Below, one piece after another: positions 15,997 through 24,869 of a stretch of DNA of 64,000 bases. This stretch comes from Mucilaginibacter terrigena. GTDB lineage: Bacteria; Bacteroidota; Bacteroidia; Sphingobacteriales; Sphingobacteriaceae. The stretch spans positions 248,001 through 312,000 of the forward strand of contig NZ_SEWG01000004.1 of assembly GCF_004168255.1 (NCBI RefSeq). Direction: 5' to 3'. The notes beneath the pieces are model-generated. The model did no database searches. It had not been told where the DNA came from and worked only from the letters and a program-made list of their open reading frames with translations. Both the position numbers and the translations under genes were made by a program. Position 1 is the first letter of the stretch. Each line of letters starts with the position of its first letter.

Positions 15997-16872
15997 TTAT
16001 TTCTTCGCTAATTCCTCTGCCATGGCAGCGCCAATTTCGGCAGGAGATTCTACTACGCGGATGCCGCACTCGCGCATGATCTTCATTTTAGCGGCAGCTG
16101 TATCATCGGCACCGCCAACAATTGCACCCGCGTGGCCCATACGGCGGCCCGGAGGCGCGGTCTGACCGGCGATAAAACCAACAACAGGTTTCGTACCAAA
16201 TTCTTTGATCCAGCGGGCAGCATCAGCTTCCATACCACCACCAATCTCACCTATCATAATAATACCATGGGTATCGGGGTCGTTCATTAATAATTCAACA
16301 GCTTCTTTAGTCGGCGTACCTATAATTGGGTCGCCACCAATACCAATAGCGGTAGTGATACCCAAACCGGCTTTAACAACCTGGTCAACCGCCTCGTAAG
16401 TAAGCGTACCCGATTTTGAAACCACACCAACGTTACCTTTTTTGAAGATAAAGCCCGGCATAATGCCAATTTTGCTTTCATCCGCAGTAATAATACCGGG
16501 GCAGTTAGGGCCAATAAGGCGGCTGTCTTTATCGGTTAAATATTCTTTTACAGCTATCATATCCTTTGTAGGGATACCTTCGGTGATACATACAATAACT
16601 TTAATACCCGCTTCGGCAGCTTCCATAATAGCATCGGCACCAAAAGCAGGGGGTACAAAAATGATAGATACATCGGCGCCGGTTTGGTCAACCGCATCTT
16701 TAACGGTATTAAAAACAGGCCTGTCTAAATGGCTTTGGCCACCTTTACCCGGTGTAACACCACCAACTAACTGTGTACCGTAAGCAATCATCTGCTCGGC
16801 ATGGTAAGTACCTTCTTTACCGGTAAAACCCTGTACTATAACTTTAGAATTTTTATTTACGAGAACGCTCAT
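15997..16872 (-). CDS. sucD: Succinate-CoA ligase, alpha subunit
   Basis: The 291-residue alpha subunit, which with SucC converts succinyl-CoA to succinate in the citric acid cycle. I start at the ATG at 16872 ([18 protein letters not shown]), which gives the normal N-terminus; the frame extends eight codons more. Seen: the CoA-binding [19 protein letters not shown], and the phosphorylated histidine in [10 protein letters not shown]. The partner sucC is not adjacent. A TAGCTTTG promoter element lies 21 bases upstream and a terminator downstream, so it is a single-gene unit. Confidence 0.95.
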   Translation of the reverse strand: MSVLVNKNSKVIVQGFTGKEGTYHAEQMIAYGTQLVGGVTPGKGGQSHLDRPVFNTVKDAVDQTGADVSIIFVPPAFGADAIMEAAEAGIKVIVCITEGIPTKDMIAVKEYLTDKDSRLIGPNCPGIITADESKIGIMPGFIFKKGNVGVVSKSGTLTYEAVDQVVKAGLGITTAIGIGGDPIIGTPTKEAVELLMNDPDTHGIIMIGEIGGGMEADAARWIKEFGTKPVVGFIAGQTAPPGRRMGHAGAIVGGADDTAAAKMKIMRECGIRVVESPAEIGAAMAEELAKK

Positions 16873-16893
16873 CGGCTTTTGATTTTTGTAGGG

Positions 16894-16901
16894 CAAAGCT
16901 A
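16894..16901 (-). promoter_or_regulatory. -7 element upstream of sucD
   Basis: TAGCTTTG on the minus strand matches TAnnTTTG, 21 bases before the ATG. A TTTG 15 bases further upstream is a possible -33 box at slightly short spacing. Confidence 0.5.
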
Positions 16902-17129
16902 AAAAAAATTCGCCCTCAAACCTGTTAAAGGGTTAATTTTTCAAAATTTACATTCGGCTTATGGGTTTGGGCAGAATTTAACCACAAAGGACACGAAGAT
17001 TTTACACAAAGGGCGCGAAAGCTTTGGTGTTCTAAGTTGTACTATTACGAACTACCCCTGTGTTAAAATGTGTTAAACACCGTTGGTAACAATTTTATAC
17101 ACGTACATTTATGCTGCTGCATTATACTG

Positions 17130-17912
17130 ATGAAATACCCGTTATCCATACTACTGCTGTTGCTTTGTATTAACGCCAGCGCGCAGCTGGTTACAGGTTT
17201 TGTAGTGGATAAAAAAACCCGCAAGCCTATCGAATACATTGTGGTTTCGGCATCGGCCACCAACACCATGACCAACGAGCAGGGCGCTTTTACCCTGCGG
17301 ATAACAAAGGTTACCGATACCCTGCGCATCAAGGCTATGGGCTATAAGCCCTATACCAAAGCGATAAGCCCGTGGAGCGGGCAGTTAAAGCTAATAGAAT
17401 TGGAAACCGCATCCATCAGGCTCAACGAGGTGGCTATTGTGGCTAAGCGCAACTTCATCCGCGACAGCGTAAATAACCGTAAGCAATTTGCCAAACAATT
17501 TGCCTTTAAAGGCCCGGCCTTTACCGATATTATGCGGCCGACCGCCACCAATGTGCCTTTTGCCTGGGTGTCTGTCGATCTGTTGTCGTTATTTAAATCG
17601 ATAGGTAAAAAGAAAACACCCGAATACCGCTTACAGCAAACTATGCTGCGCTACGAGCGCGAGGACCATACCAACCAGCGTTTTACGCGCAAGCTGGTAA
17701 GTGGCATTACCGGGCTTCAAGGCGATACCCTGGACGATTTCATGAACGAATACCGCCCCACACCTGCCCAGATAGATGTAATGACAGATTATAACCTGAT
17801 ATTTTACATTAAGGATAGTTTCAGAAAATTTAAGGAGAAGCCCGGTGCTGACAAGCCGACCAAACCGAAGTATCAAACAGATACGGAAGAAATTGATGGC
17901 TATAAAAAATGA
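17130..17912 (+). CDS. Exported carboxypeptidase-regulatory-like (CarboxypepD_reg) protein
   Basis: A 260-residue exported protein. I place the start at 17130, where MKYPLSILLLLLCINASAQ is a signal peptide. Residues about 20-105 form a CarboxypepD_reg-like beta-sandwich (VTGFVVDKKTRKPIEYIVV, TNEQGAFTLRI, GYKPYTKAI), the domain also found at the N-terminus of SusC-type receptors. The rest, with RDSVNNRKQFAKQF, is typical of periplasmic Bacteroidota proteins of unknown role and has no receptor barrel. It stands alone, divergent from sucD. Confidence 0.75.
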   Translation: MKYPLSILLLLLCINASAQLVTGFVVDKKTRKPIEYIVVSASATNTMTNEQGAFTLRITKVTDTLRIKAMGYKPYTKAISPWSGQLKLIELETASIRLNEVAIVAKRNFIRDSVNNRKQFAKQFAFKGPAFTDIMRPTATNVPFAWVSVDLLSLFKSIGKKKTPEYRLQQTMLRYEREDHTNQRFTRKLVSGITGLQGDTLDDFMNEYRPTPAQIDVMTDYNLIFYIKDSFRKFKEKPGADKPTKPKYQTDTEEIDGYKK

Positions 17913-17942
17913 TGTATCTTTATACTCGTAAATAATATAATA

Positions 17943-18098
17943 ATGAAATCAGTTAAAAAATTTGAAACATTCGAAAAACTGAAATCCCATGAAAGAAGTA
18001 GTGTAAATTATTCGTTGAGCTTAGAAAAACATAATGCTTTTGAGGAATTCGTTAAATCTGTTACAACTCAATTGAAGGTCAATAGTAAGTCTAAGTAA
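17943..18098 (+). CDS. Small protein upstream of a nucleotidyltransferase (possible antitoxin)
   Basis: A 51-residue frame starting MKSVKKFETFEKLKSHE and ending SVTTQLKVNSKSK. It is basic and helical, AT-rich, and its stop lies six bases before the GTG start of the next gene, so the two are one transcription unit. It has no recognised domain. The arrangement, a very short gene just ahead of an AbiEii-like nucleotidyltransferase, is what a toxin-antitoxin module would look like; that role is inference. Confidence 0.6.
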   Translation: MKSVKKFETFEKLKSHERSSVNYSLSLEKHNAFEEFVKSVTTQLKVNSKSK

Positions 18099-18104
18099 CT
18101 AAAT

Positions 18105-18605
18105 GTGAAGGGGAATTTCAAAGATAGTTTGTTAGCCGTTTGTAAAGCGCTGGATACCTACAATGTTCAATACATGCTTGTTGGGGGAACTGCTGTTGCG
18201 CTAAATGGTTACTATAGGCTCTCTATAAATACAGACGGAGAAATTACAGATAAACCCGATATAGATGTTTGGTATAACCCCACCTACGAGAATTATTATA
18301 ATATTTTAAAGGTTATAAAAAATTTAGGTGAGGATATTACCGAGTTTGAAAACGAGCAAAATCCAAATCCAAAAAGATCATTTTTCAAGTACGAACTTGA
18401 TGATTTTACGCTTGATATTTTACCTGAAATTAAAGCTGAAATCAAGTTTGCCGATGCCAACAGAAGTAAAGAGACCATTGAAGTTGAAGGAACTCAAATT
18501 CATTTTATGGATTACTATAATTTAAAGAAAGATAAAGAGGCAACAGCCCGGAAAAAAGATTTGGAAGACATTCATCATTTAAAAAAAATCAGAGGTGATG
18601 AATAA
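18105..18605 (+). CDS. AbiEii/MNT-like nucleotidyltransferase family protein
   Basis: A 166-residue protein with a GTG start at 18105; the ATG two bases earlier is followed at once by a stop. The N-terminal MLVGGTAVALNGYYR is the nucleotidyltransferase G-G-[ST] loop, and KPDIDVWYNP supplies the D-x-D metal ligands near residue 48. A third acidic position may be in TLDILPEIK. The C-terminal helix (KDKEATARKKDLEDIHHLK) matches the family, in which such proteins are toxins of AbiE-type systems or stand-alone enzymes. The region is distinctly AT-rich. Confidence 0.75.
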   Translation: MKGNFKDSLLAVCKALDTYNVQYMLVGGTAVALNGYYRLSINTDGEITDKPDIDVWYNPTYENYYNILKVIKNLGEDITEFENEQNPNPKRSFFKYELDDFTLDILPEIKAEIKFADANRSKETIEVEGTQIHFMDYYNLKKDKEATARKKDLEDIHHLKKIRGDE

Positions 18606-18657
18606 TATTTATTACCTCTAAACTGATTGGGATTTGCTATAATTTGTATTATCTTTT

Positions 18658-19886
18658 TCACGGGGCTGGGGCACTAAACTCCTTCTCACTCTTAGCCACC
18701 ACGATAGTTGCCACCCCATTACCTATCACATTGGTGATAGCCCTCGCTTCGCTCATAAAACGGTCTACACCTAAAAGGATAGCTACCCCTTCTACCGGGA
18801 TAATTTTAATAGCGGCCAGTGTCGAGGTCAGCACAATAAAGCCGCTGCCCGTAACGCCTGCCGCGCCTTTTGAGGTGATCATGAGGATACCGATAATGGT
18901 AAGCTGCTGCTCGATGGGCAGGTCGATCTTAAATACCTGCGCCAGAAATATCACCGACATAGACAGGTAAATAGTAGTACCATCCAGATTAAAGGAATAT
19001 CCCGCCGGGATAACCAGCCCTACAACCGATTTGGAACAGCCGAATTTCTCCAGCTTTTCCATCATCCCCGGCAGTGCCGATTCTGAGGAGGAAGTGCCCA
19101 ACACGATCAGGATCTCTTCCTTTATATGTTTAAGATATTGCCACAGGCTGAATTTGAACAGGTAACAGATAATATTTAGCACCACAAAAATGAACAGGAA
19201 CATGGTTAAATAAACCGACCCCATCAGTAAGGCCAATGGCTTAAGGGTTGCCAGTCCGTAAGTACTAATGGTATAAGCCATCCCGCCGAAAGCGCCTATT
19301 GGGGCAACCTTCATCACAATGTGCATCATGTTAAAAAACACTTTGGATAGTTTATCAAATGTTTTGATAACCGATTGCCCGGTCTCGCCCATCCGGCTTA
19401 AGCCGAAACCAAAAAGTATAGCAAAGAAAAGGATCTGCAAAATATCGCCTTTGGCAAAGGCATCAAAGGCGTTGGCAGGCACAATATGGGTTATAAAATC
19501 GCCCCATTTCATTTCAGATGCGGCCTTTTCGTAAGTGGCAAGTTTCGCGGTGTCAACCTTCACGTGGTTATTGATAAAGTTGGTGCCGGGTTTTATAATA
19601 TTGGCCACGGCTACGCCGATAACAAGGGCCAGCGTGGTAACCAGTTCAAAGTAAAGCAGCGCTTTGCCGCCCACACGGCCCACCTTTTTCATGTCGCTCA
19701 TGCCGGCTATGCCCAATACAATGGTAAAAAAATAATGGGGGCTATCAGCAGGGTAATAAGGCTTATAAAGATCTTGCTGATCATTTGCGCGGTGGCCGCA
19801 AATTCCTTAAAGTACAGGCCCACCACTATACCCAATATAATGGCGACGATTACCTGGAAGGTTAGGTTGGTGATAAGGCGTTTCAT
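18658..19886 (-). pseudogene. Dicarboxylate/amino acid:cation symporter, broken by a one-base frameshift
   Basis: The product is a DAACS (GltP/DctA-type) transporter in two frames. The first part starts at 19886 (MKRLITNLTFQVIVAIILGI) and reads to FISLITLLIAPIIF, then leaves frame and stops near 19710. The second part continues in another frame with IAGMSDMKKVGRVGGKALLY to the normal end at 18658, including SSSESALPGM and AGYSFNLDGT, the hairpin and substrate motifs. One extra T in the T7 run (plus strand A7 at 19726-19732) would restore PIIFFTIVLGIAGM. It is either a real mutation, a phase-variable tract, or a sequencing error. Confidence 0.85.
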
Positions 19887-19982
19887 CAAAACAATAATAC
19901 GATTATTTATATACAAGTTTACTTTTAGCTGAAAAGCCCTATGGGGCAAATTTGTACCTTGCCTTAATAAACCTCTGTCCAT

Positions 19983-20825
19983 ATGAACCCGTCTGAAATC
20001 ACCTCCTATGCTGCCAAAGCCGAAACTTTTAAACAGTTGCACCAGCGCGCCGGGCTTTTTGTAATTCCCAATCCATGGGATGCGGGTTCGGCTAAAATGC
20101 TGGCCGGTTTGGGCTTTGAAGCATTAGCTACCACCAGCGCCGGACTGGCCTATGCCCTGGGCAGGCCCGATGGCGATGGCAGCGTTAGCAGGGATGAAGC
20201 GCTGGAAAACGCCCGCGCTATTGTTGAAGCCAGCGCCCTGCCTGTTGCCGCCGACCTGGAAAATGGTTATGGCGACGAGCCTGAGGCCTGCGTCGAAACT
20301 ATCCTGCTGGCAGCAAAAGTTGGTTTATCGGGTTGTTCTATTGAAGATGCCACCGGGAATGAGGACGACCCCATATATGCATTTGAGCAGTCGGTAGAAC
20401 GTATTAAAGCAGCAGTACAGGCCGCACGCAGTTTGCCGCATCCATTTATGCTGACTGCCCGTGCCGAGAACTTTTTGCATGGCCGTACCAACCTTAAAGA
20501 CACCATCCGCCGCTTAGAAGCGTATGCCGATGCGGGTGCGGACGTACTTTACGCGCCGGGCTTAAGTACCCTTGCCGAAGTTGATGCTGTGGTTAGGGCC
20601 GTTTCGCCCAAGCCTGTAAATGTTTTGCTGAGTGTAAATAACCCCGCTTTTACATTAGATGGCCTGGCCAAACTTGGTGTACGCAGGGTGAGCGTAGGTT
20701 CACTACTGGCGCGGGTTGCTTACGGCGCGTTTTACACCGCCGCGCAGGAATTGCAGCAAAAAGGCTCGTTCAGTTTTGCCGATAATGCTATTGGGTACGA
20801 AAGATTGAATAAGATGTTTAAGTAA
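19983..20825 (+). CDS. Isocitrate lyase/PEP mutase family protein
   Basis: A 280-residue TIM-barrel protein of the PEP mutase/isocitrate lyase superfamily. Seen: FVIPNPWDAGSAKML near 23, TTSAGLAYALGRPDG, PVAADLENGYGD with metal-binding acids near 90, GCSIEDATG near 118, and TARAENFLHG near 160. It lacks the KKCGH-type loop of true isocitrate lyases, so a C-C bond lyase of unknown substrate is more likely. The 5' end of the frame overlaps the upstream region of the symporter gene on the other strand, and the two are divergent. Confidence 0.85.
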   Translation: MNPSEITSYAAKAETFKQLHQRAGLFVIPNPWDAGSAKMLAGLGFEALATTSAGLAYALGRPDGDGSVSRDEALENARAIVEASALPVAADLENGYGDEPEACVETILLAAKVGLSGCSIEDATGNEDDPIYAFEQSVERIKAAVQAARSLPHPFMLTARAENFLHGRTNLKDTIRRLEAYADAGADVLYAPGLSTLAEVDAVVRAVSPKPVNVLLSVNNPAFTLDGLAKLGVRRVSVGSLLARVAYGAFYTAAQELQQKGSFSFADNAIGYERLNKMFK

Positions 20826-20836
20826 CCCGAACGGAT

Positions 20837-21676
20837 TTAAATTTTCCCGGTTAAGCCGTTGTAGATCATCTGGCTGGCTAAAAAGGTAACTACTATAGCA
20901 AATACCCAACGCAGCCAGCGCGACGATTTGGTATGCACCAGTATTTTCGATCCTGTAATAGCACCAAGCAAAACACCTATCACTACCGGCATGGATATCC
21001 CCGGATCGATATACCCGCGCTGCAGATAAACCACCGCGCTGGCCGCCGCGGTTACGCCTATCATAAAATTGCTGGTGGTGGTTGATACCTTAAACGGGAT
21101 GCGCATAATGGTATCCATGGCCAGCACTTTTAACGCGCCCGAGCCAATGCCCAGTAAACCCGATATGGTACCCGCGAAAAGCATCATAAAAAAGCCGCCG
21201 CTTACGCGGGTTACGCCGTAGTTAATTTGGTTTCCCTGCCCATCGGGGTAGCTGCCGTATAGTTTCAACTTAGCGGCAAGGTAGGTTGGCTCCTGAAGTA
21301 TGTTCTCGGCTTTTTTACGTAACGACATCAGTGCCGATAGGATAAGGATCACCCCAAATAAAATGGCTATATACTGGGTTGGAATGTATACGGCAATTAC
21401 AGCTCCCGTAAGTGCCCCAATAGTGGTGGCAATTTCAAGGAACATGCCCAGCCTTATATTAGTGATTCCCTCTTTTACATAAGCCGCCGCCGAACCGGAT
21501 GAAGTAGCGATCACCGAAACCAGCGATGCGCCAATGGCATAATGGATATCAACCCCAAGCAAAAGGGTAAGCAAGGGGATAATAACCACTCCACCGCCAA
21601 GCCCCGTTAGCGAACCCAGCAATCCCGCGAAATAAGCCCCGACAAGTATGATCAGCGTAAAAACAAGTACCGACAT
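20837..21676 (-). CDS. TauE/SafE family sulfite/anion exporter
   Basis: A 279-residue membrane protein with about eight hydrophobic segments. The N-terminal GLGGGVVIIPLLTLLLGV and the internal repeat near residue 160 (GTISGLLGIGSGALKV) are the two copies of the TauE/SafE core motif. The family moves sulfite, sulfoacetate or similar anions outward; the substrate here is unknown. It is convergent with the PEP-mutase-like gene, with 11 bases between them. Confidence 0.88.
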   Translation of the reverse strand: MSVLVFTLIILVGAYFAGLLGSLTGLGGGVVIIPLLTLLLGVDIHYAIGASLVSVIATSSGSAAAYVKEGITNIRLGMFLEIATTIGALTGAVIAVYIPTQYIAILFGVILILSALMSLRKKAENILQEPTYLAAKLKLYGSYPDGQGNQINYGVTRVSGGFFMMLFAGTISGLLGIGSGALKVLAMDTIMRIPFKVSTTTSNFMIGVTAAASAVVYLQRGYIDPGISMPVVIGVLLGAITGSKILVHTKSSRWLRWVFAIVVTFLASQMIYNGLTGKI

Positions 21677-21799
21677 AGGGTTGGCAATAGTTAAGAAAGC
21701 AAAAGTAATATAACTTTTTTAATGATTAAAAGGAAGTAAATCTATCGTCTAACTTATTTTACAGGCAGCTTAATTTATCACCTCCCCAAATATATCTGG

Positions 21800-21985
21800 C
21801 AATAAAATGATCCGTAGTTCAAGGTGGCACCTACGGGGCCATGTGTGTATTGATATGATATATCTATAAACACGATACTCCGCCGGAGTCGAATTTCTTA
21901 GACGATATGCTTAAGCTCCGTAGGAGCACCCTGTTTATAGAAAATCAAAAAATGTGCTTACGGCTCCGGAGGGGCCTCCTTACTA
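21800..21985. repeat. Intergenic repeat with GCTCCGTAGGAGC motifs
   Basis: The 313-base gap between the exporter and the DoxX gene holds ACTCCGCCGGAGT (palindrome), GCTCCGTAGGAGC with CCCTGTTTATAGAAAATC after it, TCTATAAACACGATACTC as its mirror, and GGCTCCGGAGGGGCC. CTCCGTAGGAGC plus TGTTTATAGAA is a widespread intergenic motif pair in this phylum. No gene is seen. Confidence 0.65.
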
Positions 21986-21989
21986 AATG

Positions 21990-22442
21990 CTAATGCATCA
22001 CCCCAAAGAAATACACCCAGGCAATAAAAAATAGTTGTAGCGGTATCCTGAACCATAGGTAGTTCAATCCACTGCCGTGATAATTGGCTTTCTCCAGGTT
22101 CACTTTATTTTGGGCGGCGTGGATGTTGGCGGGCAGCAACATCACCAAAAACAAGATCACAAACCAGGCTACCGGCCCGCGCACCGTTTTAACTAACAGG
22201 CCTATCCCGGCCAAAATTTCGATATACCCTGTCAGGTAAACAACCGCCTTTTTGCAGGGCACAAACTTTGGCAGCATCAGCATCATGCCTTTGTTAAATT
22301 TGAAATGGGCTGTAGCGGTGAACATCAGCATTACGCCCATAGCCAGCCTCCCGCAGAAGTAATAATCGGCCGGGTGGCCGGCAATAAATGTGGCCAGGCA
22401 GCTTACACCAAACACAGCCAGCAAAACTATAAGCAGTTTCAT
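21990..22442 (-). CDS. DoxX-like membrane protein
   Basis: A 150-residue protein with four hydrophobic helices. The segment GRLAMGVMLMFTATAHFKF followed by YLTGYIEILAGIGLLV is the DoxX family pattern, in which the AHF-type histidine is kept. A charged loop (AAQNKVNLEKANYHGSG) precedes the last helix. The family has been linked to redox-related membrane functions but no activity can be assigned. It is divergent from the ubiD-type gene, with about 50 bases between the starts. Confidence 0.75.
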   Translation of the reverse strand: MKLLIVLLAVFGVSCLATFIAGHPADYYFCGRLAMGVMLMFTATAHFKFNKGMMLMLPKFVPCKKAVVYLTGYIEILAGIGLLVKTVRGPVAWFVILFLVMLLPANIHAAQNKVNLEKANYHGSGLNYLWFRIPLQLFFIAWVYFFGVMH

Positions 22443-22492
22443 TAGCTAAATATCGTTAAAAACATTAAAATGTATAATATCTTTGGGGCTAA

Positions 22493-24331
22493 ATGGGATA
22501 CAATAGCTTACAGGCCTGCATTACCGATCTTGAACAAAACGGCTACCTCATCCGCATAAAGGAAGAGGTTGACCCCTACCTGCAAATGGCAGCCATCCAT
22601 CTGCGTGTTTTTGAACATCAGGGTCCGGCCATATTGTTCGAAAATGTAAAGGGCAGCAAGTTCCCGGCGGTGTCAAATTTGTTTGGTACGCTGGATAGGT
22701 CGCGCTTTATTTTCAGAGATACGCTGGAAAAGATAAAAACGCTTGTAGACATCAAAAACGACCCCATAAAAGCTATAAAACATCCTTTTAAATACGCTAA
22801 TACAGCCTTAACGGCGTTATCGTCCCTGCCCATGAAAGTGCGCGGGGATGCACCTATAAATTTTGGCCGTACGGTAATGAGCCAGCTGCCGCAGATAGTG
22901 AACTGGCCTATGGATGGCGGCCCATTTGTAACCATGCCGCAGGTATATACCGAGGATGCCGATATGCCCGGCATTATGAACGCCAACCTGGGCATGTACC
23001 GCATCCAGATGGCGGGTAACGATTATATACAGGACAAAGAGATTGGCTTACACTACCAGCTGCACCGCGGCATTGGCGTACACCAAACCAAAGCCAACGC
23101 AAAAGGCCAGCCCTTAAAGGTGAGCATATTTGTAGGCGGCCCGCCCGCGCACCCGGTAGCGGCTGTAATGCCCCTGCCCGAGGGATTATCAGAAATGACC
23201 TTCGGCGGCGCATTGGGTAACCGCAGGTTCAGGTATTTTTATGATGACGAGGGTTTTTGTATCTCTGCCGATGCAGACTTTGTGATAACCGGCACCGTTA
23301 TGCCCATGGAAAACAAGCCCGAAGGGCCGTTTGGCGATCACCTGGGTTATTACAGCCTGGCGCACCCCTTTCCGCTGATGAAGGTGCATAACATTTATCA
23401 CCGTAAGGATGCTATCTGGTCGTTTACGGTGGTGGGCAGGCCGCCGCAGGAGGATACCAGCTTTGGCGCATTGATCCACGAGATCACCGGCAGCGCCCTG
23501 CCAAAAGAGATCCCCGGTCTGCATGCTGTTAACGCGGTGGATGCTGCCGGGGTACATCCACTTTTGTTTGCCATTGGCAGCGAGCGTTATACGCCGTATG
23601 TAAAAGAGCGGCATCCGCAGGAAATTATAACCATTGCCAACCATATTTTAGGCAAGGGGCAACTAAGCCTGGCCAAGTACCTTTTCATCGCCGCCAAAGA
23701 AGATAACCCCGATCTGGACGTGAACGACATCGGCGCTTTCCTGAAACACATCCTGCAACGCATCGACCTTATCCGCGACCTGCATTTTCATACCCGTACT
23801 ACCATTGACACCCTCGATTACAGCGGCGATGGCTTAAACAGCGGCAGCAAGGTAGCCATAACCGTTGCCGGCGATATTAAACGCGAGCTTTGGAATGAGT
23901 TGCCTGCATCATTTACCCTGCCGCGCCCATTTGTAGATTATAAAATGGTGATGCCGGGCGTACTGGCCGTTGAGGTACCGAAAAACATCCGCACCAGCGA
24001 TATGCCATTGATGCTGGAGATACTACAGGAGCATTTGGCCGAAGACGAATTAAGCGGTTTACCCCTGATGGTTTTGTGTGACGATGCAGCGTTTACGGCG
24101 CAAAACCTAAATAACTTTGTATGGGTAACCTTTACCCGTAGCAACCCAAGCCACGATATTTATGGCATCAATAGTTTTACCGAACATAAACACTGGGGCT
24201 GTAACGGCCCGCTGATGATAGATGCCCGTATTAAACCGCACCACGCCCCCGTTCTGGAACGCGACCCGGAAGTGGAGAAGTTGGTTGATAAAATGGGTGA
24301 AATTGGTGGGGTGTTGCATGGGGTAATTTAA
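22493..24331 (+). CDS. UbiD family decarboxylase
   Basis: A 612-residue UbiD-type (de)carboxylase, the class that uses prenylated FMN. Family landmarks: GPAILFENVKGSKFPAVSNL near 43, FVGGPPAHPVAAVMPLPEG near 215, PFGDHLGYYS near 280 with catalytic acids, and HEITGSALPKEIPGLHAVN near 325. The length is at the long end for UbiD, as usual for Bacteroidota. No ubiX-like flavin prenyltransferase gene is near. Whether it works in quinone synthesis or aromatic acid metabolism cannot be told; these bacteria normally make menaquinone by the Men route. Confidence 0.85.
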   Translation: MGYNSLQACITDLEQNGYLIRIKEEVDPYLQMAAIHLRVFEHQGPAILFENVKGSKFPAVSNLFGTLDRSRFIFRDTLEKIKTLVDIKNDPIKAIKHPFKYANTALTALSSLPMKVRGDAPINFGRTVMSQLPQIVNWPMDGGPFVTMPQVYTEDADMPGIMNANLGMYRIQMAGNDYIQDKEIGLHYQLHRGIGVHQTKANAKGQPLKVSIFVGGPPAHPVAAVMPLPEGLSEMTFGGALGNRRFRYFYDDEGFCISADADFVITGTVMPMENKPEGPFGDHLGYYSLAHPFPLMKVHNIYHRKDAIWSFTVVGRPPQEDTSFGALIHEITGSALPKEIPGLHAVNAVDAAGVHPLLFAIGSERYTPYVKERHPQEIITIANHILGKGQLSLAKYLFIAAKEDNPDLDVNDIGAFLKHILQRIDLIRDLHFHTRTTIDTLDYSGDGLNSGSKVAITVAGDIKRELWNELPASFTLPRPFVDYKMVMPGVLAVEVPKNIRTSDMPLMLEILQEHLAEDELSGLPLMVLCDDAAFTAQNLNNFVWVTFTRSNPSHDIYGINSFTEHKHWGCNGPLMIDARIKPHHAPVLERDPEVEKLVDKMGEIGGVLHGVI

Positions 24332-24349
24332 AATATCACCCTTTAAAAC

Positions 24350-24402
24350 GCCTGTCATTTCGAGGGAAGCGCAGCGACGAGAAATCTTGTTAGATAGTAC
24401 AA
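24350..24402. repeat. TGTCATTTCGAGG intergenic repeat
   Basis: CTGTCATTTCGAGGGAAGCG, then CAGCGACGAGAAATCTTGTT. It is related to the palindromic element at 25813-25947. It lies 20 bases after the UbiD gene. Confidence 0.65.
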
Positions 24403-24456
24403 GCGGCGATTAGTTCTTCGTTAGGAATGGGTTTGCTTTATTAACCGTCAGTGGAT

Positions 24457-24770
24457 GTTACTTTCTTTTTTGTCGCAAAAAAGAAAGTAACCAAAGAAAA
24501 AACACGCGACTTAACCGCGCCGCTATTAAAGGGTTTACTGAGGCAGTGCCTGTACTATCCGCAACGCGCTAATGCCGCATTAGGAGGGCTAACGTTCCGT
24601 TCATCACATTCATTGTATCTGCTATCTTAAATTCTATAAATCTTGGTTCAGACAAATGCGTTAGGGATAGAAACGGAAACCCCGGAATGCAAGGCGGCTT
24701 CTATCAGCCGCCTGAAATGAGGAGTTGCAATGGATAGCCCGGGCCGAAGGTAACGCCCAAATCACAAGTC
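24457..24770. repeat. Large structured intergenic element, possible ncRNA or mobile repeat
   Basis: It opens with a perfect 15-base inverted repeat (GTTACTTTCTTTTTT, loop GTCGC, then its complement, 24457-24491) followed by CAAAGAAAAAACACGCGAC. It continues through a non-coding stretch, holds a hairpin AGGCGGCT/AGCCGCCT at 24692-24713, and ends with GCAATGGATAGCCCGGGCCG. No frame of useful length lies inside. The hairpins suggest a structured RNA or a non-autonomous repeat. Only one copy is in this window. Confidence 0.55.
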
Positions 24771-24869
24771 ATCGATAAGCTCAGACTGACAAGCGTAAAA
24801 AACTGATCGCTAATCTCCAACCTCTAATCACTAATTACTATCTTAGCAGCCTTATAACATTTCACGCAC

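Noticed and set aside
22974..23644. Minus-strand frames inside the UbiD gene
   Set aside because: They are antisense shadows of a strong family match.
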